NCBI GenBank assembly: GCA_036268875.1
Contig: DATATI010000083.1
Coordinates: forward strand, 186,001-250,000
Source: Polyangia bacterium
Lineage (GTDB): Bacteria > Myxococcota_A > Polyangia > Fen-1088
DNA length: 64,000 nt
Direction: 5' to 3'
In this document: positions 35,936 through 46,398 of the stretch, piece after piece
Numbering within the stretch: the first letter of the stretch is position 1
How the letters are laid out: every line of letters begins with the position of its first letter
The notes under the pieces: model-generated
Seen by the model: only the letters and a program-made list of their open reading frames with translations
The model's database searches: none
What the model was told of the DNA's origin: nothing
Translations under genes and position numbers: made by a program

Positions 35936-36663
35936 GTCGATTCTCCCAGCAACGCCTCGATACGGGCCTGATCGAAACCCAGCAGCAGCCGGCCGCGCAC
36001 CTCGATCACCGGAACGCGATCAGTGGGGATGCCCAGCTTGGCGGCTTTTTCGGCCAGCTCGCGGGCGGCGGCGGGATCTTGCTCGACGTCCTTGTCAGCG
36101 AACGGAATCTTGCGCTCGGATAGATACTGGCGCGCCGCTCGACAGGCGCCACACCAGGACGTGCCGTAGACGGTCACCACCGGCTTGGTTCCGGGCGCCA
36201 GCGGCGCACCACCATCGGCGTGCCCAGCCAGCGGCGGTGGCGTCGCGCCTGCGCCAGGCTGATGCTCGGCCAGCGCGGATGACTTTCCGGCGGGGAGCTG
36301 CGCCAGCGCGCCGGTCTCGAAGGCTTCGCGCGACAGGGCCTTGGCCCGGGTCTTTCCAGAGTTCAACAATTGGTTGAGGTCGGCGACGAACACCTGGCCA
36401 TTGCCGGCGTTTTTTGCCGACGGGTTCGAGGGATCCAGGACCCGCACCAGACGCCGCGAAACCTCCGGAACGATCTCCGCCTTGTCGGTGGTGGAGAACT
36501 GTCCGTCGGATTCGACATAGGTGAACAGCCAGCGATCGCCTTTCAAGATCTCCAGCGTCGCTGGCGCGCCGTTCGTCACCGGCGCCGCCTCCGGCGTCAC
36601 CTTGCGACAGCCGCCGCCGGCCGCGGCAAGAACCACGATCAGAATCAAAGCCACGCGAAGCAT
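35932..36663 (-). CDS. Exported protein with DUF4124-like region and C-terminal glutaredoxin domain
   Basis: A 243-aa protein. The N-terminus MLRVALILIVVLAAAGGGCRK is a signal or lipoprotein signal (Cys at about 19; the lipobox is weak). A middle region of about 110 residues has no firm match, then a Pro/Gly linker. The glutaredoxin fold has the active site GTSWCGACRAARQYL and the cis-Pro segment TDRVPVIEVRGRLLLGF. It probably reduces or exchanges disulfides in the envelope, and DsbD encoded 0.7 kb away on the other strand is a plausible electron donor. A -10-like TAGAAT lies 6 nt before the ATG. Confidence 0.75.
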   Translation of the reverse strand: MLRVALILIVVLAAAGGGCRKVTPEAAPVTNGAPATLEILKGDRWLFTYVESDGQFSTTDKAEIVPEVSRRLVRVLDPSNPSAKNAGNGQVFVADLNQLLNSGKTRAKALSREAFETGALAQLPAGKSSALAEHQPGAGATPPPLAGHADGGAPLAPGTKPVVTVYGTSWCGACRAARQYLSERKIPFADKDVEQDPAAARELAEKAAKLGIPTDRVPVIEVRGRLLLGFDQARIEALLGEST

Positions 36664-36669
36664 CGGCCC

Positions 36670-36675
36670 ATTCTA
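36670..36675 (-). promoter_or_regulatory. -10-like hexamer close to the glutaredoxin-like gene start
   Basis: On the minus strand TAGAAT ends 6 nt before the ATG at 36663. No consensus -35 is visible 17-18 nt upstream, and no Shine-Dalgarno is in the gap. Confidence 0.3.
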
Positions 36676-36720
36676 ACCAACCTGCCGCGACGGCGCTCGT
36701 TGTCGGCCCGGTGCACCACC

Positions 36721-37509
36721 TCAAAGCGCGATCGGCCAGGCCAGGTGGTGTTCGAACATGAACCGCCGATGCGCGGCCAAGGCCGCCGGCACAGCCGCCA
36801 CTTCTTGCTGGAGGCAGGCGAACGCCGGACGCAGCACGGGCAGCATGGCCGGGCAATCTTCCTCGCTGACGCCCACCAAGGGGGTCAAGAACGCCGCCGC
36901 ATAGACATCCAGCGCGGTCACCCGATCGCCGACCAGATACGCCTGTCCGGCGGCGTGGCTACGCCTCAGCTGCTGCTGCAAAGTGAGCAGCACGTCGGCG
37001 ACGCGCGCCCGCGCCTGGTCGACCCGTTCGGGCGCATAGCCATAGTCCTTGGCCAGGTATTGCGCCACGGGCAACGGGAACGACCGCGCGCCGCCGCTGG
37101 CCAGCGAGCCGTGGATCATCAGCAGCCGCGAACACCAGCCAAGGCCGTCCTCGCCCGCCAGCTCGTGCAGAAGCCCGATCACCCTGACCCGCTCGTCAGC
37201 CACCGTCGGCAGCACCGATCCCGGGCCGCCCAGGCGATCGGCCAGACGCGTGAACTCGGCCCACCCGGTGCGCGGCGGATCGTCGTCGAAGATGATCGCC
37301 GGGGCGTTGCGCGCGCCGGCCCATGCCACCTGCTCGGCGTCGCCGCGCCGGAAGCGCACCGCCCGCACGGGCACCCCGGCCACTTGAAACAGGCCCTTCA
37401 CCGCCTCCGACCACGGACTGGGCAACGCCGCCAGCGCCAGCATCCGGACGCCGCGCCCGCTCTTCGCGCTCGCCACGTCCACAAACGAAATCCCCGCCGT
37501 ATTTTTCAT
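36721..37509 (-). CDS. Glutathione S-transferase-like protein
   Basis: From ATG at 37509 this is a 262-aa cytoplasmic protein. The N-terminal thioredoxin-like part has LPSPWSEAVKGLFQVAGVPVRAV and ARNAPAIIFDDDPPRTGW, the order of a GST_N domain with its cis-Pro segment. The helical C-terminal half has YLVGDRVTALDVYAAAFLTPLVG, the GST_C N-capping/aspartate motif. The usual Ser/Tyr/Cys catalytic position is not clear, so it may bind rather than conjugate. A further 146 in-frame codons upstream run through the palindrome-rich intergenic DNA and are rejected. Confidence 0.75.
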   Translation of the reverse strand: MKNTAGISFVDVASAKSGRGVRMLALAALPSPWSEAVKGLFQVAGVPVRAVRFRRGDAEQVAWAGARNAPAIIFDDDPPRTGWAEFTRLADRLGGPGSVLPTVADERVRVIGLLHELAGEDGLGWCSRLLMIHGSLASGGARSFPLPVAQYLAKDYGYAPERVDQARARVADVLLTLQQQLRRSHAAGQAYLVGDRVTALDVYAAAFLTPLVGVSEEDCPAMLPVLRPAFACLQQEVAAVPAALAAHRRFMFEHHLAWPIAL

Positions 37510-37950
37510 GCCGGGTGACGACAGCAATGACCAGGCCAAGCCGTTCTCCCGCATTTGTCGCGGAGAGAAGCACAGTCCGCGCGACCCAGGCGCCCATTTC
37601 GCGCGTCGACCGTTTCGCGCCCGCGCGAACGCCACCACACACCGGACCTCACCCGCAGCCTGCGGCTGGCGGCCTCTACCAAAGGGAGAGGCATCGGACG
37701 AAAATCGGATGAATCGACGTCGATATTTTCGTTCAGGAGGCCGGGCTCTGCCCGGCCGGCTCACCTTGCGCGAGCATCCGTTGGGGGGCGACGGGGGACC
37801 TAGTCCCCCCACGCAGCGAGCGAAGCGAGCGCCTGATTTGACACGAATCGCGCGCCCTCGTAGGTTTCCGGGCAATCCCTGGCCCCGACCGGCGCTCCGG
37901 CGGGGGCCGACGAGCGGCGCTCCGCTCGACGGGCCGCAGCCCAACACGCC
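37510..37950. other. Gene-free 441-nt stretch with palindromes
   Basis: The largest non-coding gap in the window, lying between divergent GST-like and hypothetical genes. Open frames cross it in several phases, but none has family similarity or a ribosome-binding site. Its middle and right parts hold a cluster of short palindromes, annotated separately. Promoters for both flanking genes must be here, but I could not place them. Confidence 0.6.
37653..37928. repeat. REP-like cluster of palindromes
   Basis: Five short inverted repeats lie within 276 nt. They are CCGCAG-C-CTGCGG (37653-37665); GCCTCT ... AGAGGC with a 9-nt centre containing CC/GG (37672-37692); GGCCGGGC-TCT-GCCCGGCC (37739-37757); GGGGGAC-CTA-GTCCCCC (37793-37809); and CGAGCG-GCGCTC-CGCTCG (37911-37928). 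Between the last two is a direct repeat of GCGAGC split by GAA (37816-37830). The hairpins are GC-rich and lack T-runs, so simple terminators are unlikely. The layout resembles REP/BIME intergenic elements. Confidence 0.55.
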
Positions 37951-38557
37951 ATGTCTTCCGAATCCGCCGCCTCCTCTCCCGGAGAGTTTCGCCGTTATCG
38001 GCGCTTCGTCTCCTTGTTCATTCTCAGCTTCGTCTCCATCGGCAGCACCTATCTACTGCTCTCCGTCGGCGTGACCATCTACCGCCGCCAGCACGCCGTC
38101 CCGCTGGGCTCGCCCATCGGCACCATCGCCTCGGCCGAGCAGCTCGAGAGCTGTTACGAAGAGCTGTCCGACGTGACGCTGGGCCTGGAACGCCACCTCG
38201 ACAACTTTCACAGCCTGATCGCCGGCTACGACGCCGAAGAAGCCCAGCGCTGGGGCGACGACCGCTCCTTCTGGCTGGGTCAATGGCGCGCCGCCGCCGA
38301 CCGCTGCCACTTCGACAAACCGCGCCCCGGCAAGGCCGGCCACCAGTGGAGCGAGCTGGCCGTGGTGCACGCCGACCTGCGCGACATCGAAGCCAGTTAC
38401 AACCAAGAACTCCTCCGTTTTTCCAAAGACCAAGCCCCGGCCATGGATCGCATCCGCGATCGACTCGACAAGATCAGCAAACAGCTGACGGCCGACCAAG
38501 ATCCCTCGGACGTTGCGGATACCCGCCCGTCCCCTGCGCCCGACCCTGGAGAACGAC

Positions 38558-38565
<8 letters not shown>
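37951..38565 (+). CDS. Hypothetical single-pass membrane protein
   Basis: A 204-aa protein with one hydrophobic helix near the N-terminus (FVSLFILSFVSIGSTYLLLSVGVTI, about 19-43). A soluble region predicted to be mostly helical follows, with ESCYEELSDVTLGLERHLDNF and ELAVVHADLRDIEASYNQELL. It ends in a charged Pro/Asp tail. No motif is recognised. Its stop overlaps the helicase start by 8 nt, so the two are likely co-expressed, yet no functional link can be seen. Confidence 0.7.
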
Positions 38566-40768
<2,203 letters not shown>

Positions 40769-40774
40769 ATTTCA

Positions 40775-40797
40775 CCGCCGTTGCCGACCAGCGGCGG
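40775..40797. terminator. Possible bidirectional hairpin between convergent genes
   Basis: CCGCCG (40775-40780) and CGGCGG (40792-40797) can pair across an 11-nt loop in the 31-nt gap between the helicase and the lipoprotein stop codons. There is no T-run, so if it terminates at all it may rely on Rho or act as a 3' end stabiliser. Confidence 0.3.
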
Positions 40798-40799
40798 CG

Positions 40800-41528
40800 T
40801 CAGATGACCGTCTCGCAATTCCAGACCAGCGCGCTGCCGGCGTCCGCACCCGACATGGGCTTGCACTCGCAGAAGCTGTGGTTCCCGGGATAGTCGCAGG
40901 TCTGGTTTGCGTTCGAGCAACTCGGGAAGACGAAGACCCCACCTTGAACGGTGGGGCTCGGCTCCTGTGCCGGGCAAGCGCCGCCGTCAACGGTTCCACC
41001 GCTGGCGCCGCCGGTTCCGCCGCCGCTGGTTCCGCCCGAGCCGCCGCCGTTGGTGTCGCTGGCGCCTCCGTCGGGAGTCGTTCCGTTGCCACCACTCGTG
41101 GCGCCGCAAGCCATCGCCTGACTGGGCAGGGTGGTGATGAACGAATTCAGATCGGTCCGACAACGGGCGGCCACCGCTTGCTGCTGGCTGCCGCTGGCGG
41201 CGACACACCCGCCGGCACTGTTGCAGCCGTCCAGCGCCACCAGCAAGCAGCAGTGGTCCAGCATCTCGCAGTCCGCGCAGGGATCGGCGCTGCCGCCTGC
41301 CCCGCCCATGGCGGCGCCGCCCGACCCGCCGGTCGCCGCCGAACCGCCGGAGCCGTTGCCACCACTGCCGCCGTCCGCTCCCTGGTTGCTCCCCACCGTC
41401 GACGTCCCGCATGCGCAAAGGAAGACCGTCACCGCCAACGAACCAAAGGAAAATAGCCGGGCCACTTGCTTGCCGCCGTGTTTTGGGTTCATCCCGTGGT
41501 TAGAGCCAGCCGAAAGGCGTTCCTTCAT
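40800..41528 (-). CDS. Gly/Ser-rich putative lipoprotein
   Basis: A 242-aa protein whose start is ATG at 41528 or the ATG 12 codons later. A hydrophobic stretch (FSFGSLAVTVFLCACG) ends in a lipobox-like LCAC. Two long Gly/Ser/Ala-rich low-complexity segments flank a Cys-containing module (DPCADCEMLDHCCLLVALDGC), and a second Cys-rich part closes the protein. This arrangement is common among myxobacterial surface lipoproteins of unknown function. It is divergent from the next gene, 52 nt away. Confidence 0.6.
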   Translation of the reverse strand: MKERLSAGSNHGMNPKHGGKQVARLFSFGSLAVTVFLCACGTSTVGSNQGADGGSGGNGSGGSAATGGSGGAAMGGAGGSADPCADCEMLDHCCLLVALDGCNSAGGCVAASGSQQQAVAARCRTDLNSFITTLPSQAMACGATSGGNGTTPDGGASDTNGGGSGGTSGGGTGGASGGTVDGGACPAQEPSPTVQGGVFVFPSCSNANQTCDYPGNHSFCECKPMSGADAGSALVWNCETVI

Positions 41529-41580
41529 CGCATCGTCCTCGTCGCCTGTCCTTCCGTGCGACAGCGTCGGCTTTCATGAT

Positions 41581-42621
41581 ATGCGATGCGCCTGGGGGAT
41601 GGATGACGGCAGCGGCGTCGCCAAAGATGCGGTCGTGAACCTATCGCTGATCTTGGTCGGGGCGGCGATTGCAACTGCGCAGCTGGCCCAGGCAACGGTG
41701 TCGTCAGCCGCGTTGGATCCCGTCGCGGTCGAAGGCGACGACGGGTGTCCGGACCGAGCGCAGGTGCAGGCGCTGGTGAACGAACGACTGGCTGCGAATG
41801 ATGGGCCTCGGGTGACATCCGGTTGGCGGTTGCACCTCGACACCAGAAAGCCGGCGACGCCGTCTTTGCCGGTGGTCGTCACCGGCACACTGCTGGATCG
41901 CGCCGGAGCCGCCCACGAAAGCAAGGAGCTGACCGTCGCCGCCACCGACTGTGACGCCGCGGCGTTGATTTTCGCGTCGATGGTCGAGCGTTTTTTCCGC
42001 GGTCTCGGTTGGTCGTCGAATGCTCCCCTGCCGGCCCCGGCGGTCAGCAGCGTCGTGCCGCCGTCCCTGCCCTCACCCCCGCGCTGGGCGTTCGGGATTG
42101 ATCTTTCGGGCGGCGGAGCGGCGCTGGTCGGGGGCGGGGCATCGGCGCACGCGGTCGTCGGGGCCGCCGCCACCGCGACCATCAGAGACGTGGGCCGGCT
42201 CCGGCTGGACATACTGGGGGGATGGCCACCTCGTCATCGATCGGAAGCGCTCAGCGACGGTGCCAGCGCCAGCCAAGACTCCTGGCCTCTCCGCACCGCG
42301 CTGGTCTTTTCGGGTGCCAGGCGAACGGTCGCCTGGCAGGCCGGCATCGACGCGCTGGTCACCGTCGACCGGGCCAACTCCGGCGGTGTGGTGCACCCCG
42401 GGACCAACCATCGATTGACCCTGGCAGCGGGATTGACCACCGGCATCATCATCGCCTGGGGCGCCCATTGGTCATTGCTGGGCGAAGTTGCGGTAGACCG
42501 CCACGCCGCGGGGACGCGGTTCGTGATTCCGGGCGACGCACCGCCGCAGACGATCATCCTCGAACCGCCGTCTTGGACGGCACTGTTCGCCGCCCGCGCC
42601 GTATATTCGTTCGGGCAGTGA
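41581..42621 (+). CDS. Exported protein of unknown function upstream of an ECF sigma factor gene
   Basis: A frame of 346 codons from ATG at 41581. ATG at 41599 and GTG at 41635 are alternatives that would place the start directly before a signal peptide (VNLSLILVGAAIATAQLAQA). The first half has GCPDRAQVQALVNERLAAND, a pattern common in exported myxobacterial proteins that carry a short GCP domain. The second half is beta-rich, with long Gly-rich strands such as IDLSGGGAALVGGGAS, suggesting an outer-membrane barrel. It ends YSFGQ. The frame extends upstream to 41131 through the antisense lipoprotein gene, which I reject. The sigma factor starts 56 nt later. Confidence 0.55.
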   Translation: MRCAWGMDDGSGVAKDAVVNLSLILVGAAIATAQLAQATVSSAALDPVAVEGDDGCPDRAQVQALVNERLAANDGPRVTSGWRLHLDTRKPATPSLPVVVTGTLLDRAGAAHESKELTVAATDCDAAALIFASMVERFFRGLGWSSNAPLPAPAVSSVVPPSLPSPPRWAFGIDLSGGGAALVGGGASAHAVVGAAATATIRDVGRLRLDILGGWPPRHRSEALSDGASASQDSWPLRTALVFSGARRTVAWQAGIDALVTVDRANSGGVVHPGTNHRLTLAAGLTTGIIIAWGAHWSLLGEVAVDRHAAGTRFVIPGDAPPQTIILEPPSWTALFAARAVYSFGQ

Positions 42622-42677
42622 AGGTCGCCGGCCGCGCGGGCTCTAATCTCGCTGGCCAGCCTTCGAAAGGCGAACAA

Positions 42678-43298
42678 GTGTCCTCCCTCGTGAGCGCCCT
42701 TATCCATGCCGCCCCCATCATCGACCGCTGCATCGCGGGGGACGAGGCGGCGTGGCGCGAACTGCACCGCGAGTACTACCCGCAGGTCGGGCGTTTTCTC
42801 CGACGCCTGGGAGTTCCAGCGAACGAGACCGACGATCTGTCCCAGGACGTGTTCGCCCAGGTGGTGCGGTACCTGCCGCGATTCGAAGGCCGCGCCGACT
42901 TTCGCACCTGGCTGTTCAAGCTGTGCATCAGCCAGGTCAACCGGCGCCGACGCTTTCGCTGGCCGGCGCTGCTTCGCCTGGGCCGCGCGCAACCCGAATC
43001 TGATCGCCGGCTGGTCTCCATCGACGGCCGCCTGGAGGCCCTGGCCGGACCGGCCCTGCCCGAATTCAGTCAGGTCGAAATGGCCCGGCGCGCCCGGCTG
43101 GCCCTGCAGCACATGAAACCGGCGCACCGCGCGGTGCTGGTGCTCTTCGAGCTCGAGGGCATGACCGGCGAAGAGATCGCGCGCGTGGTTGGTGCGCCCG
43201 TCGCCACGGTCTGGCGCCGGCTGTCTTACGCGCGCCGCGAGTTCGAGCAATGGATCAACGAAGGCCCCTTTCACCCACCCATCGGAGAGCGACCATGA
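42678..43298 (+). CDS. ECF-type RNA polymerase sigma factor
   Basis: A 206-aa sigma-70 family factor from GTG at 42678, preceded by AAAGG. Region 2 has AAWRELHREYYPQVGRFLRRL and DDLSQDVFAQVVRYLPRF. Region 4 has HMKPAHRAVLVLFELEGMTGEEIARVVGAP followed by the helix-turn-helix VATVWRRLSYARREF. It lacks regions 1 and 3. Its stop overlaps the start of the FecR/TPR gene (ATGA), so that protein is the obvious anti-sigma candidate. The upstream part of the open frame, back to 42222, is antisense to nothing but lies inside the previous gene and is rejected. Confidence 0.92.
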   Translation: MSSLVSALIHAAPIIDRCIAGDEAAWRELHREYYPQVGRFLRRLGVPANETDDLSQDVFAQVVRYLPRFEGRADFRTWLFKLCISQVNRRRRFRWPALLRLGRAQPESDRRLVSIDGRLEALAGPALPEFSQVEMARRARLALQHMKPAHRAVLVLFELEGMTGEEIARVVGAPVATVWRRLSYARREFEQWINEGPFHPPIGERP

Positions 43299-44818
43299 GC
43301 GAACGGCGGTCGACGGCCGCCGGGCGGGATCAGCCTGCGCGCTGGCTGGACACCGGTGGCCTGCCGGCGCGCGCCCTGGAGGCGTTCGACGCCAAGACCG
43401 AGATCGCCGACGGCGACGAAGATCGGGCCTGGCGCCGCCTGCGCCAGCAGCGGCGCGTGGCAATAGACCCGACGCCTCGACCGAGCAAAATACCCCGCTT
43501 TCTGGCCGGAGGTCTCGCCACGGCAGGGTTGATCATCGCGGTGGCCCTGCTGACGGCTGGACAGAACCGCCGATTGCCGCAAAAGCGAACCACGGTTGCG
43601 GCGCCGGAGAGCGCACCAACCAAACCAATCTCCGTCGACAAAAGCGCAACCACACCGGCAGTGGTGCCGGCAATCGCGGTGACCGGCGCGCCGCCTGTCT
43701 CGCTGGAGTTGTCGAACGTGCGTCGGCCACTGCCGGCCGATCCGGTGCGGTTAGGCGAGCACATCGCGGTGATAACCGCGCCAGGAACCAGGGCCGCTGC
43801 CTGGGTCGACCGCGCCGGTCAGCAGCACGTCGAGCTCACCAGCGGCGTCGTCGAGCTGATCCTGAGCGGCGGCAAACATCCCGTCTTGGTCGTCGACGCT
43901 GGCGAATATCGCTTCCGCGATCGAGGGACGGTCTTCGAGGTTGGCCGGACGGGCCTGGCTGTCTGGCTGCACGTCAAAGCTGGCGCGGTCGGCGTGAGCA
44001 AGGGCCGTCGCGTGTTGGCGGTGATTCGCGCCAACCACCGTTGGTCCGCCGGCGGTGCGAACGCGGCGTCCGACCCGCCGGCGCGCCCAAGTCCTTCGCA
44101 CGCCCCGACGCCGGCGTCGACGTCCGGCCCACAGGCCGCTTTGGAGGTGCCCGCGCCGTCAGATCTGAATCCGCCAGGGCCAGCGCCAGCCGTCGCCGGT
44201 CCCGAGACGCCGGCAGCGGCAACACCCATCGAACGGCGGCGGTCGCTGCCGGACTGTCGGGCGCTGGAACAGCAAGAGCGCGACGACGAAGCCCAGACCT
44301 GCCTGCGCGCGCTGGCCGAGGGAAACGACTTGAACGCCGAGATTGCGCTCTACGAGCTGGCGCGCGTACAAAAAGAAAGCCTGGGCGATCCCGCCGCCGC
44401 GCTGGCGACGCTGAGAAAACAGCGCCGTCGCTTCCCTGAAGGGGCTCTGCGTGACGAGACCGAGCTGACCACCATCGAGCTTTTGCCTCAGGTCGGACAG
44501 TATCGATCAGCTTTGGACCTGAGCGATTCGTTCTTGGCTCGCCATCCACGACACGAGCGCGCGGCCGAGTTGCACCTTCTGCGCGCCAACATCTTGCGCG
44601 AAGTCTTCGCCGATCATGCGGCCGCCGTGCGCGAATACCAGGAGATCGACGCCGGCGCCGGCGCACTCGCAGACGACGCCGCGTTCTTCCTGGCTGTCTC
44701 CCTGGAATCCGACGGACGCAGACAGGACGCCGCCGACGCCTATCGTCGCTACCTCAAGCGGGGAGCACCCGCCCACGCCGCCGTGGCACGCGCGCGTCTG
44801 GCCGCATTGGCGCCCTGA
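43295..44818 (+). CDS. FecR/TPR membrane protein, probable anti-sigma factor
   Basis: A 507-aa protein from ATG at 43295. One transmembrane helix lies at about 70-90 (FLAGGLATAGLIIAVALLTAG). A FecR-like beta domain (about 145-255) has GTRAAAWVDRAGQQHVELTSG and the FecR hallmark FRDRGTVFEVGRTG. The C-terminal part has TPR-like repeats (AALATLRKQRRRFPEGAL, RSALDLSDSFLARHPRHERAAEL, VREYQEIDAGAGALADDAAFFL). This layout, with cytoplasmic N-terminus, one helix and periplasmic FecR plus TPR, recurs in myxobacteria as the partner of ECF sigma factors. The signal it senses is unknown. Confidence 0.8.
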   Translation: MSERRSTAAGRDQPARWLDTGGLPARALEAFDAKTEIADGDEDRAWRRLRQQRRVAIDPTPRPSKIPRFLAGGLATAGLIIAVALLTAGQNRRLPQKRTTVAAPESAPTKPISVDKSATTPAVVPAIAVTGAPPVSLELSNVRRPLPADPVRLGEHIAVITAPGTRAAAWVDRAGQQHVELTSGVVELILSGGKHPVLVVDAGEYRFRDRGTVFEVGRTGLAVWLHVKAGAVGVSKGRRVLAVIRANHRWSAGGANAASDPPARPSPSHAPTPASTSGPQAALEVPAPSDLNPPGPAPAVAGPETPAAATPIERRRSLPDCRALEQQERDDEAQTCLRALAEGNDLNAEIALYELARVQKESLGDPAAALATLRKQRRRFPEGALRDETELTTIELLPQVGQYRSALDLSDSFLARHPRHERAAELHLLRANILREVFADHAAAVREYQEIDAGAGALADDAAFFLAVSLESDGRRQDAADAYRRYLKRGAPAHAAVARARLAALAP

Positions 44819-44854
44819 GCGATACCAGCGTGGCGCAGGCGGCCATTCCGGTTA

Positions 44855-44882
44855 TTGCTACGCGGGGCCACTTCAATACATT
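44855..44882 (+). promoter_or_regulatory. Promoter candidate for small lipoprotein-like gene
   Basis: TTGCTA (44855-44860) and TACATT (44877-44882) are 16 nt apart, each matching four of six consensus bases. The -10 ends 8 nt before the ATG at 44891, again implying a very short leader. Confidence 0.3.
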
Positions 44883-44890
44883 CTGTGCCC

Positions 44891-45211
44891 ATGAAACAGC
44901 CGACCGGTCTGCGAATCGCCGCGTTCTTACTCATCGCGGCCACTGTCTCGTGCGACAAGTCCAAGCCCGCGCTGGACAAGGCCCAGCAGGAGGTGAAAGA
45001 GGTTTCCTCCCAGCGCGACAACCTGAAGATGCAGCTCGATTTGTCGGAAGGGAAGCTGGCCGAAGCTCAGAAACGGATCGGCGAGCTCGAGGCCGCTGCC
45101 CAGGCCAGCGCTGCGGCAAGCGCGACCGCCGCGGCCAGCACGAAGGGAGCCAAGGGCAAAGGGGGGAAGACCGCGGCGAAGTCCAAGCGGTCACACAAGA
45201 AGCACCACTAG
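44891..45211 (+). CDS. Small coiled-coil putative lipoprotein
   Basis: A 106-aa protein. The signal ends at LLIAATVSCDKSK with Cys at about 21, a weak lipobox. It is followed by a heptad-like helix (LDKAQQEVKEVSSQRDNLKMQ then LSEGKLAEAQKRIGELEAA) and a Lys/Ala/Ser-rich tail ending SKRSHKKHH. The shape recalls Braun-type lipoproteins or peptidoglycan-contacting coiled coils, without clear homology. The last 4 nt overlap the convergent RlmN-family gene. An in-frame ATG 12 codons upstream is disfavoured because it disrupts the signal. Confidence 0.65.
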   Translation: MKQPTGLRIAAFLLIAATVSCDKSKPALDKAQQEVKEVSSQRDNLKMQLDLSEGKLAEAQKRIGELEAAAQASAAASATAAASTKGAKGKGGKTAAKSKRSHKKHH

Positions 45212-46368
45212 AGATCGGGCGGGCCCGCGGGAGCGGCTGACCCTCCCGCGCACGCTTCGCCGCCGCGCTGACTGGCGGCCAGCGTGCCGCAGCCGGCGCC
45301 GATGTCCTGGCCGCCGGAATACCGGCGCACCACCGGCGCGCCCAAGGCCGTCAGGGCGTCTCGAAACGCGGACAGTTCGTCCGCGGTCGGCGGCTGGTAT
45401 TTGCCGGTGTCGTCGCTGACGTCGATGAGGTTGAGCTTCACCTTGATTCCAGACACCAGCGCGGCCAGATCGCGCGCGTGAGCCACGCTGGTGTTGCCGT
45501 CCGCGCCGCCGATGGCCACGTAGGCGATGGTCACGCGCTGGCCGCTGGCCTCGGCGTAGGCGCGAATGACGGCCATCAATTCGGGCAGCGGCCAGCGGCC
45601 TTCGATGGGCATCAGCGATCGACGCTGCAACGAGGTCGGCGCGCCCAGCGAGACGATCAAACGAAAGTGGTGGCCCTCGTCGGTGAAGCGCCGAATGGCC
45701 GGCACGATGCCGGCGGTGGAGATGGAAATGGCCTTGGCCGAAATGGCGCCGCCGGCCGGGTCGGAGAGCACGCGCGCGGCGCGAATGACGTTGTCGTAGT
45801 TAAGGAACGGTTCGCCCATTCCCATGAAGACCACGCCGCGGATCGGGTGGTCCGCTTCGGACGCCACCAGGCGCACCTGCGCCAAGATCTCCCAGGTCTG
45901 CAGGCTCCGGATACCGCCCAGGCGCCCGGTGGCGCAAAAGACACAGCCGAGCGCGCAGCCCACCTGCGAGCTGACACACAAGGTGTACTTGGCCGTCGGC
46001 AGCGCGGCCAGCGACGGGGCTTCGCCGCGGCGGCGGCGCTCTTTCAATTCGCGCGCGGCGGCCGGATCGGGCAGCGGGATGCGCACCGCCTCGATCACCC
46101 GATCGTCGGGCAAGCGAAACAGATATTTCATGAACCCGTCGGCGGCCCGACGGCGATCGACGATCTCCAGTTCGGGCCAGGCGGCTTGCGCGTTGATCGC
46201 CGCGGCGGACACCTTGGTCAAGCCGCGCACCGTCTGGCAGGTCAGGCTGGTCGCCCCGTCGCGGTGGACCACCGAAAACAGCCGCCGCCCGACGTCGGGC
46301 CCGACGCCCAGCGGCGCCAGCGACGCCTGCGTGCCGGCCAGATCCAGATTGCGCAGGTTCAACGTCAT
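45208..46368 (-). CDS. rlmN: RlmN/Cfr-family radical SAM methyltransferase
   Basis: A 386-aa protein with the iron-sulfur motif SSQVGCALGCVFCATGRLGG (Cys138, Cys142, Cys145). GMGEPFLNYDNV, ISTAGIVPAIRRF and the resolving cysteine in GGQDIGAGCGTL (about Cys360) follow. RlmN methylates A2503 of 23S rRNA and A37 of some tRNAs at C2. Several usually strict spots differ: FCATGxxGFxRNL reads FCATGRLGGIRSL, and SLHAP reads SLGAP. It is therefore a divergent member and its target base should not be assumed. The C-terminal 20 residues are Gly/Ala-rich. Confidence 0.8.
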   Translation of the reverse strand: MTLNLRNLDLAGTQASLAPLGVGPDVGRRLFSVVHRDGATSLTCQTVRGLTKVSAAAINAQAAWPELEIVDRRRAADGFMKYLFRLPDDRVIEAVRIPLPDPAAARELKERRRRGEAPSLAALPTAKYTLCVSSQVGCALGCVFCATGRLGGIRSLQTWEILAQVRLVASEADHPIRGVVFMGMGEPFLNYDNVIRAARVLSDPAGGAISAKAISISTAGIVPAIRRFTDEGHHFRLIVSLGAPTSLQRRSLMPIEGRWPLPELMAVIRAYAEASGQRVTIAYVAIGGADGNTSVAHARDLAALVSGIKVKLNLIDVSDDTGKYQPPTADELSAFRDALTALGAPVVRRYSGGQDIGAGCGTLAASQRGGEACAGGSAAPAGPPDL

Positions 46369-46398
46369 CGCACGGTCACCACCACCGAAGCGGCAGTT

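Noticed and set aside
37793-37830. CRISPR-like repeats
   Set aside because: The units differ from one another, there is no regular spacer length and no cas gene in the window.
37510-37947. Coding extension of the GST-like protein through the intergenic region
   Set aside because: The sequence is a series of palindromes without protein similarity; ATG at 37509 gives a complete GST-like N-terminus.
41131-41580. N-terminal extension of the exported protein gene ending at 42621
   Set aside because: It runs antisense through the Gly/Ser-rich lipoprotein gene and has no signal peptide or similarity; the signal peptide begins after 41581.
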